Source of the DNA: Dimorphilus gyrociliatus
Lineage: Eukaryota; Annelida; Polychaeta; Dinophilidae
NCBI GenBank assembly: GCA_904063045.1
Contig: CAJFCJ010000125.1
Coordinates: 1 to 43,416, forward strand
Direction of reading: 5' to 3'
Length of the DNA stretch: 43,416 nt
Shown here: one piece after another, positions 8,655 through 18,718 of the stretch
Numbering within the stretch: position 1 is the first letter of the stretch
How the letters are laid out: each line of letters opens with the position of its first letter
Position numbers and translations under genes: made by a program
Notes under the pieces: model-generated
Databases searched by the model: none
What the model saw: only the letters and a program-made list of their open reading frames with translations
What the model was told of the DNA's origin: nothing

Positions 8655-10133
8655 TTAGTTAATATCTTTGAACATATAGTTGGTCATCTTCATAGGTTTT
8701 AAAATTTCATTTGTGTCAAGTAACCAGCAAGCTTGACCATTTCTTTTTACAACATTTCCTTTTAACAAATTTTTGTCCACTTGAACAGCTACTATTTCAC
8801 TTGTCAAAATATTCTGGTCTACTTGAACTGGTGAGAAGAATTGAAATTCTTTCTTGCCAATATCTCCAATCAATCCACCCATTTCAATATAATTTTTAGG
8901 CAAAAGTCCAAAACCTACATCAAGATGCATTTCCCCTAAAAAGTGTTTTGATTTTTCAACAGCAATTTGAAATGATGACTTTAATTCAGTACATAAAAAC
9001 TTTTTGTCATTTACAATTTCACATTTCAACTCATTTGTCTGAAAAGTCATTTCCTTTATATTTTCATTCCACTCAATATTATGTTTATGACCAAAAAGAA
9101 TATCATCTAATGCTACTGTGACATTGGCAGATGGAGATTGAATGACAATTTGATGCATATAATAATCATCTTTCAGTTGGCCAAAAACCTTTATTCCACT
9201 ATTAGAAAATGATGCAATATATATATAATCTCCCATTTTCCCAGTTACATCATAACATATTTGTTTAGTAGACATAGTTGATTGGTCAACAACATTTTGA
9301 GCAAAATGTGGATCTCCTGTTGCAGATGCAAATGGTGAAGGAGCAGTTGCAGAGAAGTAAACTGGAATTCTGCTTGTAAATGATTTTCCACCATCTGAGC
9401 ATACTGAAGAAAGTAAAAGGGAGCTTTGGGAACCAGTTTTAGTAACTACAATTGTCATTGGATCTTGCTGAAATGAAACTGGTCCAAGATTGTCTACTGT
9501 GGCTACATTAGCATCTGGTGCAGTTATGCTGAAATAGAGAATAACAGAAAAATAAATGATGATAAACTGAAATTTATTATGAAACATTACCTGCAAGTAG
9601 GACCACCAGTACCACCCTCAATGGAAACTGTAACTGGTGAACTTTGTTGAGTTGATATTTCTATCTTAATACCAAATGTTGCTGGTAAACTAGACCCACC
9701 AAAATCTAACAAAGCATTATAAATACTTAATAGATATTGACTAAAACATTCCATTGCATACCTTCAATTGAATGAACATATGATTCCATCTGAAAGTTAA
9801 TGGTGTCACCTTGAAATGAGCAGTCAAAATTATAAGTCGCTAAAAAATCAGCAGTGATCTGTGTAAAAAGAGAACTGGCCAATGTAAAAGATTTAAAGCC
9901 ATCTATCACTAGTGAGCCTGTAGTTATTTCACTTCCATCTGGTTTATTAAGTGTAAAGCTGGAGAACAAAATTGAATTTTTAAAATTTGTCATTTAACAA
10001 TAATAAAAAAATAGAAACCTGCATGTAGGACTTCCAGTACCTTTAGTAAAATACATATAATCTTCCGAACCTTCTATCATCTGAGCAGGAACCTGAACTT
10101 TCAAGTCAAAGTTGTTTGCATGAGTTCCATAAA
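8655..10133 (-). CDS. Secreted protein with C-terminal VWD/inter-alpha-inhibitor-like domain, four 3' exons
   Basis: Exons on the minus strand: 10133-10019, 9958-9762, 9705-9591 and 9528-8655 (stop). Each has good GT-AG borders and consistent phase; introns are 56-62 nt. Two exons end at PTC|S, marking a repeated beta-sandwich-like unit (PTCSFTLNKPDGS, PTCSITAPDAN). The last exon begins this unit again, then shows ATGDPHFAQ, the GDPHF start shared by von Willebrand D and ITIH C-terminal domains. Next come CYDVTGKMGDYI, a hydrophobic beta-rich stretch, GGLIGDI and a late Cys-Trp (ACWLLD). Order and spacing fit the ITIH heavy-chain C-terminal domain better than a full VWD. The 5' exons and signal peptide are missing; the sequence upstream is a 236-bp inverted repeat and an assembly gap. 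Confidence 0.7.
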
Positions 10134-10179
10134 CTGTTAATTAAAAAAGGCAATATATAAGTTTGATTATATATTAGTT

Positions 10180-10415
10180 TTGTACACATTTAGGCAGTTT
10201 GTAGGTACTAAACACATAAGCTCGTAACCAGGCTCACAAACTCACACAATACACCCAAATTGTTACATTTCATTCATCAATGGAAAGCAATATTGAAAGA
10301 GTATTATAGAGTACTTTACATACCTAAAACTACAACATACACTATTTAAACTAAGTTGTAAAAGTATTTTACAACTTAGATGTTAACCCTAATTATTATA
10401 CACATCATATTTAAT
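10180..10415 (+). repeat. Left 236-bp inverted repeat, abutting the assembly gap
   Basis: From TTGTACACATTTAGGCAG to the last base before the Ns, it matches the reverse complement of 15173-15408 with few mismatches. It contains a hairpin, CTAAGTTGTAAAA (10351-10363), loop gta, TTTTACAACTTAG (10367-10379), which the right copy keeps almost intact. Confidence 0.85.
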
Positions 10416-10425
10416 NNNNNNNNNN
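10416..10425. other. Assembly gap (10 N)
   Basis: Ten Ns. The left inverted repeat ends exactly here, so the true order and distance across this point are uncertain. Confidence 0.99.
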
Positions 10426-10633
10426 CTTAATTGTTCACAGAATTTGCAATTCTTTATATGGTCTTTAATTGTTTTCTTAAGTTGTGGATGCCAGAAAGCT
10501 GTTCCAAAGTATGAATTGTTATGTCTACACCATAGTGTTCAATATTTGATGTGATGTATTTGGTTCAGTAGGTTTGTTAAGTAGTAGTGGAATTACCAGT
10601 AATGGTTGACAACCATTCAGATACCATACTAAA
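10426..10633 (-). pseudogene. Integrase N-terminal remnant, element A
   Basis: Read on the minus strand with frame changes, this gives a 'CQDDLVWYLNGCQPLLVIP' stretch and further Pro/Asn/His-rich residues. That resembles the 'dglLy..g...vP' lead-in to the zinc-binding region of Gypsy integrases. It ends at the Ns, and I cannot confirm the HHCC residues. Confidence 0.4.
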
Positions 10634-12523
10634 TCATCTTGACAAACATATGTTCAATAAAATTTTTGTATTCCTTGAACATTTCAACATCAATATTTGC
10701 TCCTTCCAATTTTCTACAATTTTCATTAGCGTGTCATCCAAAACTTGTTCAGTGTAGAAGTTTATCTCAACAGGTTTATTTTTTAATTTCATGACCTGTA
10801 ATTTTTTGTCATCTGCTTCTTCATCATAACCATCATTATTGTCTAAAATGTCATCCAAACAATCAGCTAAGTCTTCTAAATCTTCTGTATCAATATAAAA
10901 GCATTTAAGCATATCCTTTCTTTCTGCTAATTGTGGAATTGTATTGCCATTTTGTTTTTCTTCATTTAGTCTTTCCTTTAGTAAATTTCGGAAATCAATA
11001 ACTTCATCAGTTTCTCCAATTCTGGATATCCAGTCTGCTCTGTTGGTTCTTCCAGGTATGTAAATTATTTCAAAGTCCATATCCATAAGTACCATAACCC
11101 ATTTAACAGTACTTGAATTTAATTTGTTTTATACAAATGTTTGTACCAAATTTTGGTGATCAGTGTAAAGAAAAAATTTCTTATACTGCAAGTAATGGGA
11201 GAATTTTTGTACTGCCCAATAGACTGCAAAAGCTTCTTTTTGATAAGCTGCATACCTTAGTTGTGTATTGATTAGGAGTTTTGAAGCAAAAGAAATTGGT
11301 TTTCTTATTTTCTTTCCATCTTCTTCCCATTCTTGTTCTAAAACTGCACCAACTGCATAATTGGAGGCATCTGTTGTTAGATAGAATGGTTTACTAAAAT
11401 CAGGTAGTTGAAGTATTGGTGGTTCTGTCATTGATTTCTTTAGTGTCTGATACGCTTTCTCTGCTTCTGTAGTCCATTTTAGTCTTTCAGTCTTCTGATG
11501 TAGTTTTAATAATTCTCTCAATGGTTTTGTAATTTTTGCAAAGTCCTTGATAAATCTTCTATAATAACCACAAAATGCCACAAAACTTAGTAAAGTATTT
11601 GCAAACATTGGTAATTCAGCATCTTTTATCTTTTGAATCTTTTCTGGATCAGTTTCAATACCATTCTGTGTAATTCTATGACCAAGAAATTGTACTGATT
11701 CTTGTAGAAATGCACATTTGCTTAACTTGATTCTGAAGTCCTTTTCTTTGATTTTCCATCAGTTTCTGTAGACTTGTGTAGTGTTCCTCCAATGTTTGGT
11801 AAAAACAATAATATCATCCATATAGTTAATACAGAAATTTTCCAATCCATTTATGACAAAATTTGCCATAAGATATAGGCGAAGTGTGAGGGTGCATTTG
11901 CTAAACCAAGGCATTCGATTAAATTCAAATAGACAATGGTGTTATGAAAGCAGTTTTTTCTTTGTCTTCTTCCTTGATAGGGATGTGGTGAAATGCACTT
12001 GTCAATCCAAGATGGAAAAGTATTTATGTCCTCCTCCAAGTTTGTCAAATAAACTTCTTGGTGGGGATTGGATAACAATTCTTTTTGAATGCTTGTTAAG
12101 TTTTCTGTAATCTACACACTTCTTAATGTTCCTTCTTTCTTTTCACAAAACAATTGGTGAAGCCCATTGGCTTTTGCTTGCTCTAATCAAACCATTTGCT
12201 AATACCATTATTGTTCCTACATTCCTGTTGTTTGTTGGGTGGTAATCTATGGTCTTTGTTTAAAAGGTTTCACATCTTCCAAAATTCAATTGCCATTGGT
12301 GGAACATCTGTGAGCCAATGTCATTTTGATTTGTAGCAATAATGTCTTCATAATTCTTGATGATTTCTTTCAATTCTTCCCTGATTTTGTCAGGATTATT
12401 TTTGGAAACATGTAAATAGTTGTCAATTTCTACTGTAGTTGAATTAATGTGGTGTATATTTTGATTAGACATATGTTCAAACTCAACACTTTCTTCTATC
12501 TCAGGAGTTGCTGGAGTTTTCAT
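10634..12523 (-). pseudogene. Element A reverse transcriptase and RNase H
   Basis: Broken into pieces (12523-12260, 12078-11851, 11608-11129, 11095-10634). The RT active site reads NYMDDIIVF with YMDD at 11824-11813. The piece 11608-11129 spans the RT thumb (FCGYYRRFIKDFAK) and RNase H with its Asp (YLTTDASNYAVGAVLEQ), a Glu (YQKEAFAVYWA) and a second Asp (FFLYTDHQN), the DEDD-type set. The last piece starts IIYIPGRTNRADWISR, the usual end of Gypsy RNase H ('PGk.N.aDaLSR'). The frame is lost around 12200 and 11850-11610. A 12523-12260 piece precedes RT and includes the linker to the acidic region. Confidence 0.85.
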
Positions 12524-12533
12524 TTGTTCTTTT

Positions 12534-12875
12534 TCAACTTTGATAGTTATCTATCCTTAATTCTATGTATTGTGTTTTCATTTCCATTTCTGTAATTAAT
12601 TCTTCAGATTCAGTTTCAGTTTCTTCAGCAGATGAGTTAACGATAATAACTGAGTCATTGTCTGAATCTGTTGTGTTGCCATTTTCTTCTTCAGATGACT
12701 TTATACCATTAACAATATCCAAATCTGAGTCTGAGTTATGCTCTGGTTCATTACTCATCTCTGTATCATAATTTTCAGAAGAACTCAAAGTTTCATTTGA
12801 GCCATAAGTATTACTTGTATCATATCCAGTATCTGGCTCAGTAATATCCATATCTGAATCCACACTATCTGACAC
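12534..12875 (-). CDS. Acidic Ser/Asp/Glu-rich segment of element A pol/gag-pol
   Basis: 113 codons, almost entirely Asp, Glu, Ser, Thr and Asn (e.g. SDSDLDIVNGIKSSEEENGN). It lies between protease and RT. I recognise no domain; it is probably a disordered linker. A 68 aa open frame on the other strand is its complement shadow. Confidence 0.45.
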   Translation of the reverse strand: MSDSVDSDMDITEPDTGYDTSNTYGSNETLSSSENYDTEMSNEPEHNSDSDLDIVNGIKSSEEENGNTTDSDNDSVIIVNSSAEETETESEELITEMEMKTQYIELRIDNYQS

Positions 12876-13065
12876 TCAGATGGGTCATCATGTTCATGAG
12901 CATATTGTCCAATCATTCCACAGTTAGTTTGTTAGGTTTCCTTGGTTTCTTTTGTGTTTGATCCTTTGTCTTTTTTGTAGAAAAGTTTTAACAGGTTCTC
13001 CTTTTCTTATAAAGAATGGAGTGAAACTTGTTTAATTGCAAAGTTGATTATTGCTCCAGACTTTC

Positions 13066-13350
13066 TTAGAAGTCACATCCCAAAATTATTGCCATATCCA
13101 ATTTTTCCATTATAAAGAATTCTTGTTCCATTATTCTTCCAGCAAATTGTATGTTAAGTTTTGCTTTACCTTTAGTTTTCAAAGCATTTCCATCAGCTGA
13201 AGTTATTATTGGTAATGAAGTGGTTTCTTTCTTTACCCATTTTTGTCCAATAATTAATTTCTTTTTCAGTGATAAATGACATGAGTGCTCCGTGTCACAT
13301 AATGCAATCACTTCTCTTCCATTATGATTTTCAACGAAATTGGAAATCAT
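13066..13350 (-). CDS. Element A retropepsin-like aspartic protease
   Basis: 94 residues with the two landmarks of a retropepsin: an N-terminal ALCDTEHSCHLSL where the catalytic D-[ST]-G-A is expected, and a C-terminal MAIILGCDF matching 'iiLG.df'. The Gly after Asp-Thr is replaced by Glu, which should inactivate the enzyme. In family function it cleaves the Gag-Pol polyprotein inside particles. Confidence 0.72.
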   Translation of the reverse strand: MISNFVENHNGREVIALCDTEHSCHLSLKKKLIIGQKWVKKETTSLPIITSADGNALKTKGKAKLNIQFAGRIMEQEFFIMEKLDMAIILGCDF

Positions 13351-13467
13351 CTCTTCCTTTTATTTGAGATGTGCACTTGAAATGTGCACTTTCTCCTCTT
13401 AAGATTAAATATTGCCATTGTACCTTGGAAGTTTCTCTTCCATTAGGTTGATCAGGTTCAGCATGAA

Positions 13468-14451
13468 TTAATCTGTTGAAGTACCTCTCTCATTTCCAGA
13501 TCTTTGGTATTGATGGGTCCTATTTTGAGAAAAAGGTGTAAATTTATGGTTATTATCATTTGCATAACTGTTATTGTTATCAAATCTTTTTTTGAATTGC
13601 TTGAATTCATTTTCATCTTCTCTCCTTGCATTATTAAAGTAAATTTCTGCTCTTTTTGCCAATTTAATATATTGGATTACTGAGCTAATTTTTCCATCTT
13701 TTTCCACATGGTTCACAATTTTTCCTTTTAGACCATTCCTGAATATACTAAGGAGTTGCAGTTCTCTAACTCTCTCAGTAACACATACCATCTCAGTAGG
13801 TTTGAATGGTAGGAATTTCTCTACAAGTTCTTTACTTCTTCTAACAAAACTTTGAACAGTTTCATCATTGAACTGTCTCAATCTATCAATATCTTTTTTA
13901 TAAGCCATAGGATCTGGATTAAATTCTTCATCCAATGCATCCCAAATTTCATTTTCAGTTGCCCTGGAGGGTAAGCTTTCAATTACATCTCTGGCTCTTC
14001 CAGTAGTGTATTTTCTCAACATTCGAATTCTCTTTTCCTCTGTATCCCAAAGGTTTAATTCACAAGCAGTTTGAAAGTTCCTCTTAAAGGCCCAAGTATC
14101 TTTGCTACCAGAAAAAGGTCTTAGCAAAGTAGTATTAGGTTTCTCATTAGCATCAATTAGAAGACTTGCAATTGTCTTTTCCAAAGCATTATCTTGAATG
14201 CCATCATTATTGAATTTTGGTTGAGTAGGATAAGGGTTCTCCATACCTTCAGGAATTATAGCTGCCCCAGTCATCAAATGGTATTTCAAAAAACTATTAC
14301 CATCAACCTTGGCTCCACTACTTTTAATTCTCAACATTAATTCATTTATTTTAGTAAGATACTCATCTATTTCTTTGCCTCTGGTCTTGTCATTTTCAAA
14401 AACCAAAATATCATTCATTGTAGAAGTGTTGTGGGCTGTCGACTGTGCCAT
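13468..14451 (-). CDS. Element A Gag capsid-like protein
   Basis: The frame is open from 14523, but the start is placed at the ATG at 14451 (MAQSTAHNTSTM), because the upstream codons lie in the LTR. The protein has an N-terminal charged region, then a Gypsy-type capsid region: DTWAFKRNFQTACEL, RIRMLRKYTTGRARDVI, WDALDEEFNPDP, and the 'VQSFVRRSKELVEKFLP' helix. No CCHC zinc knuckle is seen; the C-terminus is Asn/Arg-rich. It is clearly homologous to the Gag at 28101-29265. The ATG overlaps a primer-binding-site-like TGGCACAGTCGACAG that follows the LTR. Confidence 0.85.
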   Translation of the reverse strand: MAQSTAHNTSTMNDILVFENDKTRGKEIDEYLTKINELMLRIKSSGAKVDGNSFLKYHLMTGAAIIPEGMENPYPTQPKFNNDGIQDNALEKTIASLLIDANEKPNTTLLRPFSGSKDTWAFKRNFQTACELNLWDTEEKRIRMLRKYTTGRARDVIESLPSRATENEIWDALDEEFNPDPMAYKKDIDRLRQFNDETVQSFVRRSKELVEKFLPFKPTEMVCVTERVRELQLLSIFRNGLKGKIVNHVEKDGKISSVIQYIKLAKRAEIYFNNARREDENEFKQFKKRFDNNNSYANDNNHKFTPFSQNRTHQYQRSGNERGTSTD

Positions 14452-14454
14452 ATT

Positions 14455-14805
14455 TGTACTTTGTTGTATTGTAATTGTAGGAAGTCCTAGCTCGTCACTA
14501 TCAAATTCGTCCTCTCCAATCATTTAGCAATGTGCCAAAGTACTGGTCCAAATAGAACCTTTCAAGTTCGTCCACAAGTAGTCTTAATAAATGTAATTCC
14601 AGTAAAAATTAACCAACAAACACCAGTATTTCATTCAAAGAATATGTATTTGAGTAAATGAGTTTCTAGTTCTAAACAAGCAAGTTTGAACAACCAGCTG
14701 ATGGTTAGAAAACTGAACTGACTACTGTTAAATTCGTAGGGTTTATATACTTTTCCAATAGTTCACAGTTCACAGATAAAAATATTCACACAAACAAATG
14801 TAACA
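14455..14805 (-). repeat. 5' LTR of element A (351 bp)
   Basis: Bounded by TGTACTTTG on one side and ATGTAACA on the other (plus-strand reading), i.e. TG...CA ends. It shares long stretches with 24987-25356 (e.g. CCTTTCAAGTTCGTCCACAA) and with 7077-7480. A TATATAC box lies at about 14754. Confidence 0.85.
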
Positions 14806-15172
14806 ATTTGGATAAAGGGAAAGTTCAAATATACTTCCATGTTTGTTACTTTTTCTTTATCTTGGAGAACTTTTGCTCCCTATTTTAGTAGGTCAGAAAG
14901 TTGCCTAAGATGTAACAATTAATAATAGAAGTTGGATTGATTCCAAAACACAAAAATAGGAAAAGGTCAACTTGATGCCGTTTTAATATACAACAAATTA
15001 TTAATAATAATTGTTTGTGTAAGATAATATGTTTCTGTGTAAAGGACTGGTAGGATAAAAGTATTAAACTTAATCATCCAATATAGTATTGTGCATACAA
15101 TACTGTTGAAAAGTGACAATAATCTAAAAGCTCCAAATATAAATAGAATAGTGGAAGATATAATTAATATTC
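14806..15172. other. AT-rich stretch between LTR and right inverted repeat
   Basis: About 370 bp with no coding signal. It is probably the interior of the element that carries the 236-bp inverted repeats. Confidence 0.4.
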
Positions 15173-15408
15173 ATTAAATATGATGTGTATAATAATTTGG
15201 GTTAACATCTAAGTTGTAAAATACTTTTACAACTTGGTTTAAATAGTGTATGTTGTAGTTTTAGGTGTGTAGAGTACTCTATAATACTCTTTCAATATTG
15301 CTTTCCATTGATGAATGAAATGTAACAATTTGGGTGTATTGTGTGAATTTGTGAGCCTGGTTACGAGCTTATGTGTTTAGTACCTACAAACTGCCTAAAT
15401 GTGTACAA
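15173..15408 (-). repeat. Right 236-bp inverted repeat
   Basis: Reverse complement of 10180-10415 over its whole length. The outer end ...GCCTAAATGTGTACAA interrupts the FLYWCH ORF, which runs a few codons into it and stops. The hairpin with TAC loop is at about 15207-15235. Confidence 0.85.
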
Positions 15409-16349
15409 CAACTTTTCTCATTTGTGCTTCAACTTCATTGGCACTTGTTTTTGGATGTGAATGTTGCCCTTTTTCTAAAAAATGTGATCCTTTTTGTAGA
15501 ACAATGGCTGGCCATTTGTACTTTCCTGTTCTTTTACTACAGCACCAAGTTGTTTGTCTGTCAGATTTCTTCTTCACTGCAAAAGTAAAGCCATTTTTTG
15601 TCAATAGATCTTTGCCTCTTCTTGATCCTTCTTTGATAATTTCAAAGCCTTGCTTTTCTGACTGTTTTGTTGATTGACTGGGTGTCACCTCAAAAGAACT
15701 TTCATCAGAAACATTGATAGAATTTGTGAGATTCTTTGGCTCATAATTGTCATCAGATGATTCTTCAGCATCTATTGAACTTTCATGTGAAAAATCAAAT
15801 GAAAGCTCAAGCTAAAGGTTAAATTTCAAATTTTAAATAATAATAAATTAAATGTTATTCTAAAACACTAACCTCTTGATTATCAAATTGTTGTTTATTT
15901 GAACAGGTATCAGTTGAATTTTCAATTTCAGAGGATTCTATATCAGTTATTTCATTTTGTTCAAAGTCCATTGGAGTTCTTATTTGAAGTTCATTACCAT
16001 TTTCCAGTTCATTGCCATTTTCCAGTTCATTACCATTTTCTAGCTTCTTTTCATTTTTCAATTCAGATTGAACTTGTATTTTTTCTACTACAAGCTGATT
16101 GGCATTTTGTACCATAAAGTGCTTGGACATTTGAGCTAACTGAATCTGGCATGTTGTTGTTTTTATGTTTTTGCAAATATTGCAATAGTGTTGGCCTTTA
16201 TTTTAGAAACTGAGTTATATGAATTAGTGGATACAATAATACAGACCTTTGAAGCAGTCCTCATGAAAAACATGTTTACATAAACAACATGTCTTATTCA
16301 TTTGGTTTGAAAAAATCATTTGTTTGCAGTATAAGCATTTGGAAGCCAT
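15395..16349 (-). CDS. RING/PHD-like zinc finger plus FLYWCH domain protein, three exons, 3' end disrupted
   Basis: Exons on minus: 16349-16247, 16195-15873 and 15811-15395; GT-AG borders and phases agree. The N-terminus (MASKCLYCKQ...CCLCKHVFHEDCFKG...YCNIC) has the paired Cys/His spacing of a RING or PHD-type finger. The middle is Asn/Glu-rich with three LENGNE repeats (18-bp tandem at about 16000-16040). The last exon holds a FLYWCH-type finger: GFEIIKEGSRRGKDLLTKNG, then TWCCSKR and HSHP. The second expected zinc Cys, in the position before PAIVL, is Trp (KYKWPAIV). FLYWCH fingers bind DNA or occur in MULE-derived proteins. The ORF ends inside the inverted repeat, so the true 3' exons are cut off or lost. 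A nuclear role is inferred. Confidence 0.65.
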
Positions 16350-16639
16350 TTGTTGGATAGAAATGTATCAAAATTCCCTTTTAATTTTTTAAATGAAGAA
16401 TATATCTATGCTGATTATGTAGACAAACAAAAAACATGAAAAAATTCAATATTTACCAACAATTTCAACAAAATGTTGTCAAAATCAGTATTATAACATT
16501 TTACTTTTATATAAAATATACAATATAATATTAACAATTTAATTAATCACAAAAAATCAACAATAAATACTAAAGTGACTTACCTCAAATTGAGTGATAT
16601 TTAAAAAGGAAGTAAATTTTACTTTTTTTTTTTAGTTTT

Positions 16640-17385
16640 CTAAAGACTAGCCGAAATAATAATTTTATGTCGGTTTATATGGTGAACTCTTATAGAATGT
16701 CTTAGTGAACCTTCACTGCTCCTAATGGTTAATGTTGACTCAGTCAATGCATTGAAAGCTGAACTCAGACCAATAAAGTAAAGGCCAGTGCTGAGTACAT
16801 TCAATTTATCTCCAATCTTCTGAAATCCTCTCAAAGCCATAGTTATGGGTAATGGAACAACACTTTCTATTTCCCACTCTTCGTCACGTGCTCCATAAAA
16901 ATAATGATTAGTGTTGTAGCGAAAGCCAGCCCATGCCGTTTCTCTATTGATACCACCAACCAAACCGGATGTAGAAAAGACTTGTTTAACATAAGGTCTA
17001 TTTAGTGAAGTAAGGAGGTGAAGACTACAACACAAGTCAGATATAGATAGATTATCAATTGATAAGAAGATTATTCTTTTCCATAGAAAAGAGATTGAAA
17101 GATAAGGAGAAAATCAGTCTACAAAAGCTTTTACCAGCAATTTCCACTTTGAGTAACATTGTAAAAGTGTCATCATCAAAGTTTACTACATGACATCTCT
17201 TTTCATAAAACATCACGGAAGATGGTGAAATTGATATAATTATAGTACTCAATTCTATTTCTTAGGAAGATAATGCCTAAGAGATCTCGACCAGAATGTA
17301 TTTCATGTTTGCGATTTGACAAAGAGGAAAATGCCAAAAAGATAACAATATCTGTAATGGAATATCTTCTGAGATAAGAAAACAC
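16640..17385 (-). pseudogene. Decayed C1q-domain gene, divergent paralogue of the next gene
   Basis: The stretch 17035-16640 matches the second C1q domain of the plus-strand neighbour: LNRPYVKQVFSTSGL, TAWAGFRYNTNHYFYGARDE and STGLYFIGLSSAF. The pieces at 17252-17055 and 17385-17203 match its first domain (DDDTFTMLLKVEIAG, AFSSLSN) but in other frames. An intron with GT after GAAATTGCTG and an acceptor GTTGTAG before 17026 can be drawn, yet the phases disagree. The signal peptide is not found and the third domain is absent. It is probably a dead head-to-head duplicate. Confidence 0.65.
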
Positions 17386-17427
17386 AGTTAAGTTGTGATG
17401 TAAATATTCTGATCTCCTGGATAAAGA

Positions 17428-17434
17428 TATAAAA
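17428..17434 (+). promoter_or_regulatory. TATA box of the C1q gene
   Basis: TATAAAA 37 bp before the ATG at 17471, with an initiator-like CTCATTCT at about 17445. The 5' UTR would be very short. Confidence 0.45.
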
Positions 17435-17470
17435 TGGCAATTGTCTCATTCTATCTAGTCATTCAGTAGA

Positions 17471-18718
17471 ATGAAAATACTTTATTCTTGTATTTTTGTG
17501 GTCTTTTGTTGTTCAACTGCTTCTAGCAATGAAAATATGAATGACCTTGTTCAAGAAAAAGATGTTGTAAAATCGAATAATCCAGCGTTTGTGGTATCAC
17601 TTAGCAACACTGGAAATGTTGGAGAGGGAAGAATGAATTGGGAAAAAGTGTACTTCAACTCTCAACAATTATTCAATCCAGCTGATAATAGTCTTCGTAT
17701 AGCAAAATCTGGAATGTACTTTTTAGCAATGACAGCAACAGTTGTCAAGAATTCAAGGGTGTCTATGCAGCTAAATGGAACTGGTAGAGAGTTGGGAATG
17801 ACTAGACAAAAGTCAGTTAATAACCTCAATACCATTACAAGAGACAGTCTCTTTTTTCAAACACCATTGAACAAGCCATACATCCAACAAGCATTTAGCA
17901 CTGCAAACCTCACTGGAGATAACAATACGTTATGGGCTGGTTTTCATTACGATTCCAGTTTGTATTTCTTTGGTGCTCGCGATGAAGAATGGATTGAAAA
18001 ATCATCATCAATTCCCCTATCCATTATCATGGCTATGAGAGGTTTTCAATTGGAAAATAACAACTTGAAAGTTATTGAATCCGGTTTATACTTTGTTAGC
18101 TTTTCTTCTGGTTTTCTTGCAGCTGATGACACAATTGTCAGCTTCCATATAAATAATGGTAAAGAACAGTATAAAAGCATTAATACGTTCTACATGGGCC
18201 ACCACACAACTCACCATACGAAAAGTTTTCTAACTTTCCTACAAGCTGGAGACAGCGTTGGCTTGACCCTAACTGATGGAACATCCTATGCCGATGCTGA
18301 TTTGCAAATGTATTTAACTATATTCAAGTTGGACAGCGAAAAACCTTATTTTTGCGGATCTAATAATTTCGATATTGATAAATCAGAATTTGTCAGATTT
18401 CGCAATATAAAACTTGATTCTCACAATTCATGGAATAATGTTGAAGGAAAATATGTCGTTCCGCAATCAGGGACCTATTACGTAACGGCTAACTTTCCGT
18501 TCGAAAGTAATAAGAATGAACTGGATATTGAAATAAGAGTTAATGGAGATTTATTGTCAACTTTCTACGCTGGTCAATGGAAGGACTAGGATCCATATTT
18601 AACATCAACTTCAATGTTATTATCCTTGTCTAGAAATGACTTTCTACAAATAAAAATACAGGGAAGTGATGCTAAAGCTAAAAATCAAGGTGTATTGTCA
18701 ATAGTTTACATTGATTAA
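17471..18718 (+). CDS. Secreted triple C1q-domain protein with an in-frame TAG
   Basis: ATG at 17471 starts a signal peptide (MKILYSCIFVVFCCSTASS). Three C1q-like jelly-roll units follow. Unit 1, residues about 30-150, contains SGMYFLAMTATV. Unit 2, about 155-290, contains SGLYFVSFSSGF, LQAGDSVGLTL and LQMYLTIFKL. Unit 3, from about 297, contains SGTYYVTANFPF. The frame stops at TAG 18587-18589 after 372 codons, in the middle of unit 3. The same frame then continues open to TAA 18716-18718 with LLSLSRNDFLQIKI and GVLSIVYID, exactly the expected end of a C1q unit. So this is a recent nonsense change, a sequencing error, or readthrough. C1q-domain proteins are secreted recognition factors, often multimeric. 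No intron is seen. Confidence 0.78.

Larger units (their letters stand above)
10426..14805 (-). mobile_element. Ty3/Gypsy element A: 5' LTR, gag, protease, RT, RNase H, start of integrase
   Basis: On the minus strand the order is LTR (14805-14455), gag, retropepsin, acidic segment, RT with YMDD, RNase H, then a degenerate integrase N-terminus reaching the gap. This is the Ty3/Gypsy order. The 3' half (integrase core and 3' LTR) is missing at the gap. Several frameshifts and stops separate the ORFs, so this copy is dead. Confidence 0.92.

Noticed and set aside
12565-12771. Ser/Val-rich ORF on the plus strand
   Set aside because: Direct complement of the acidic Asp/Glu/Ser segment of element A.
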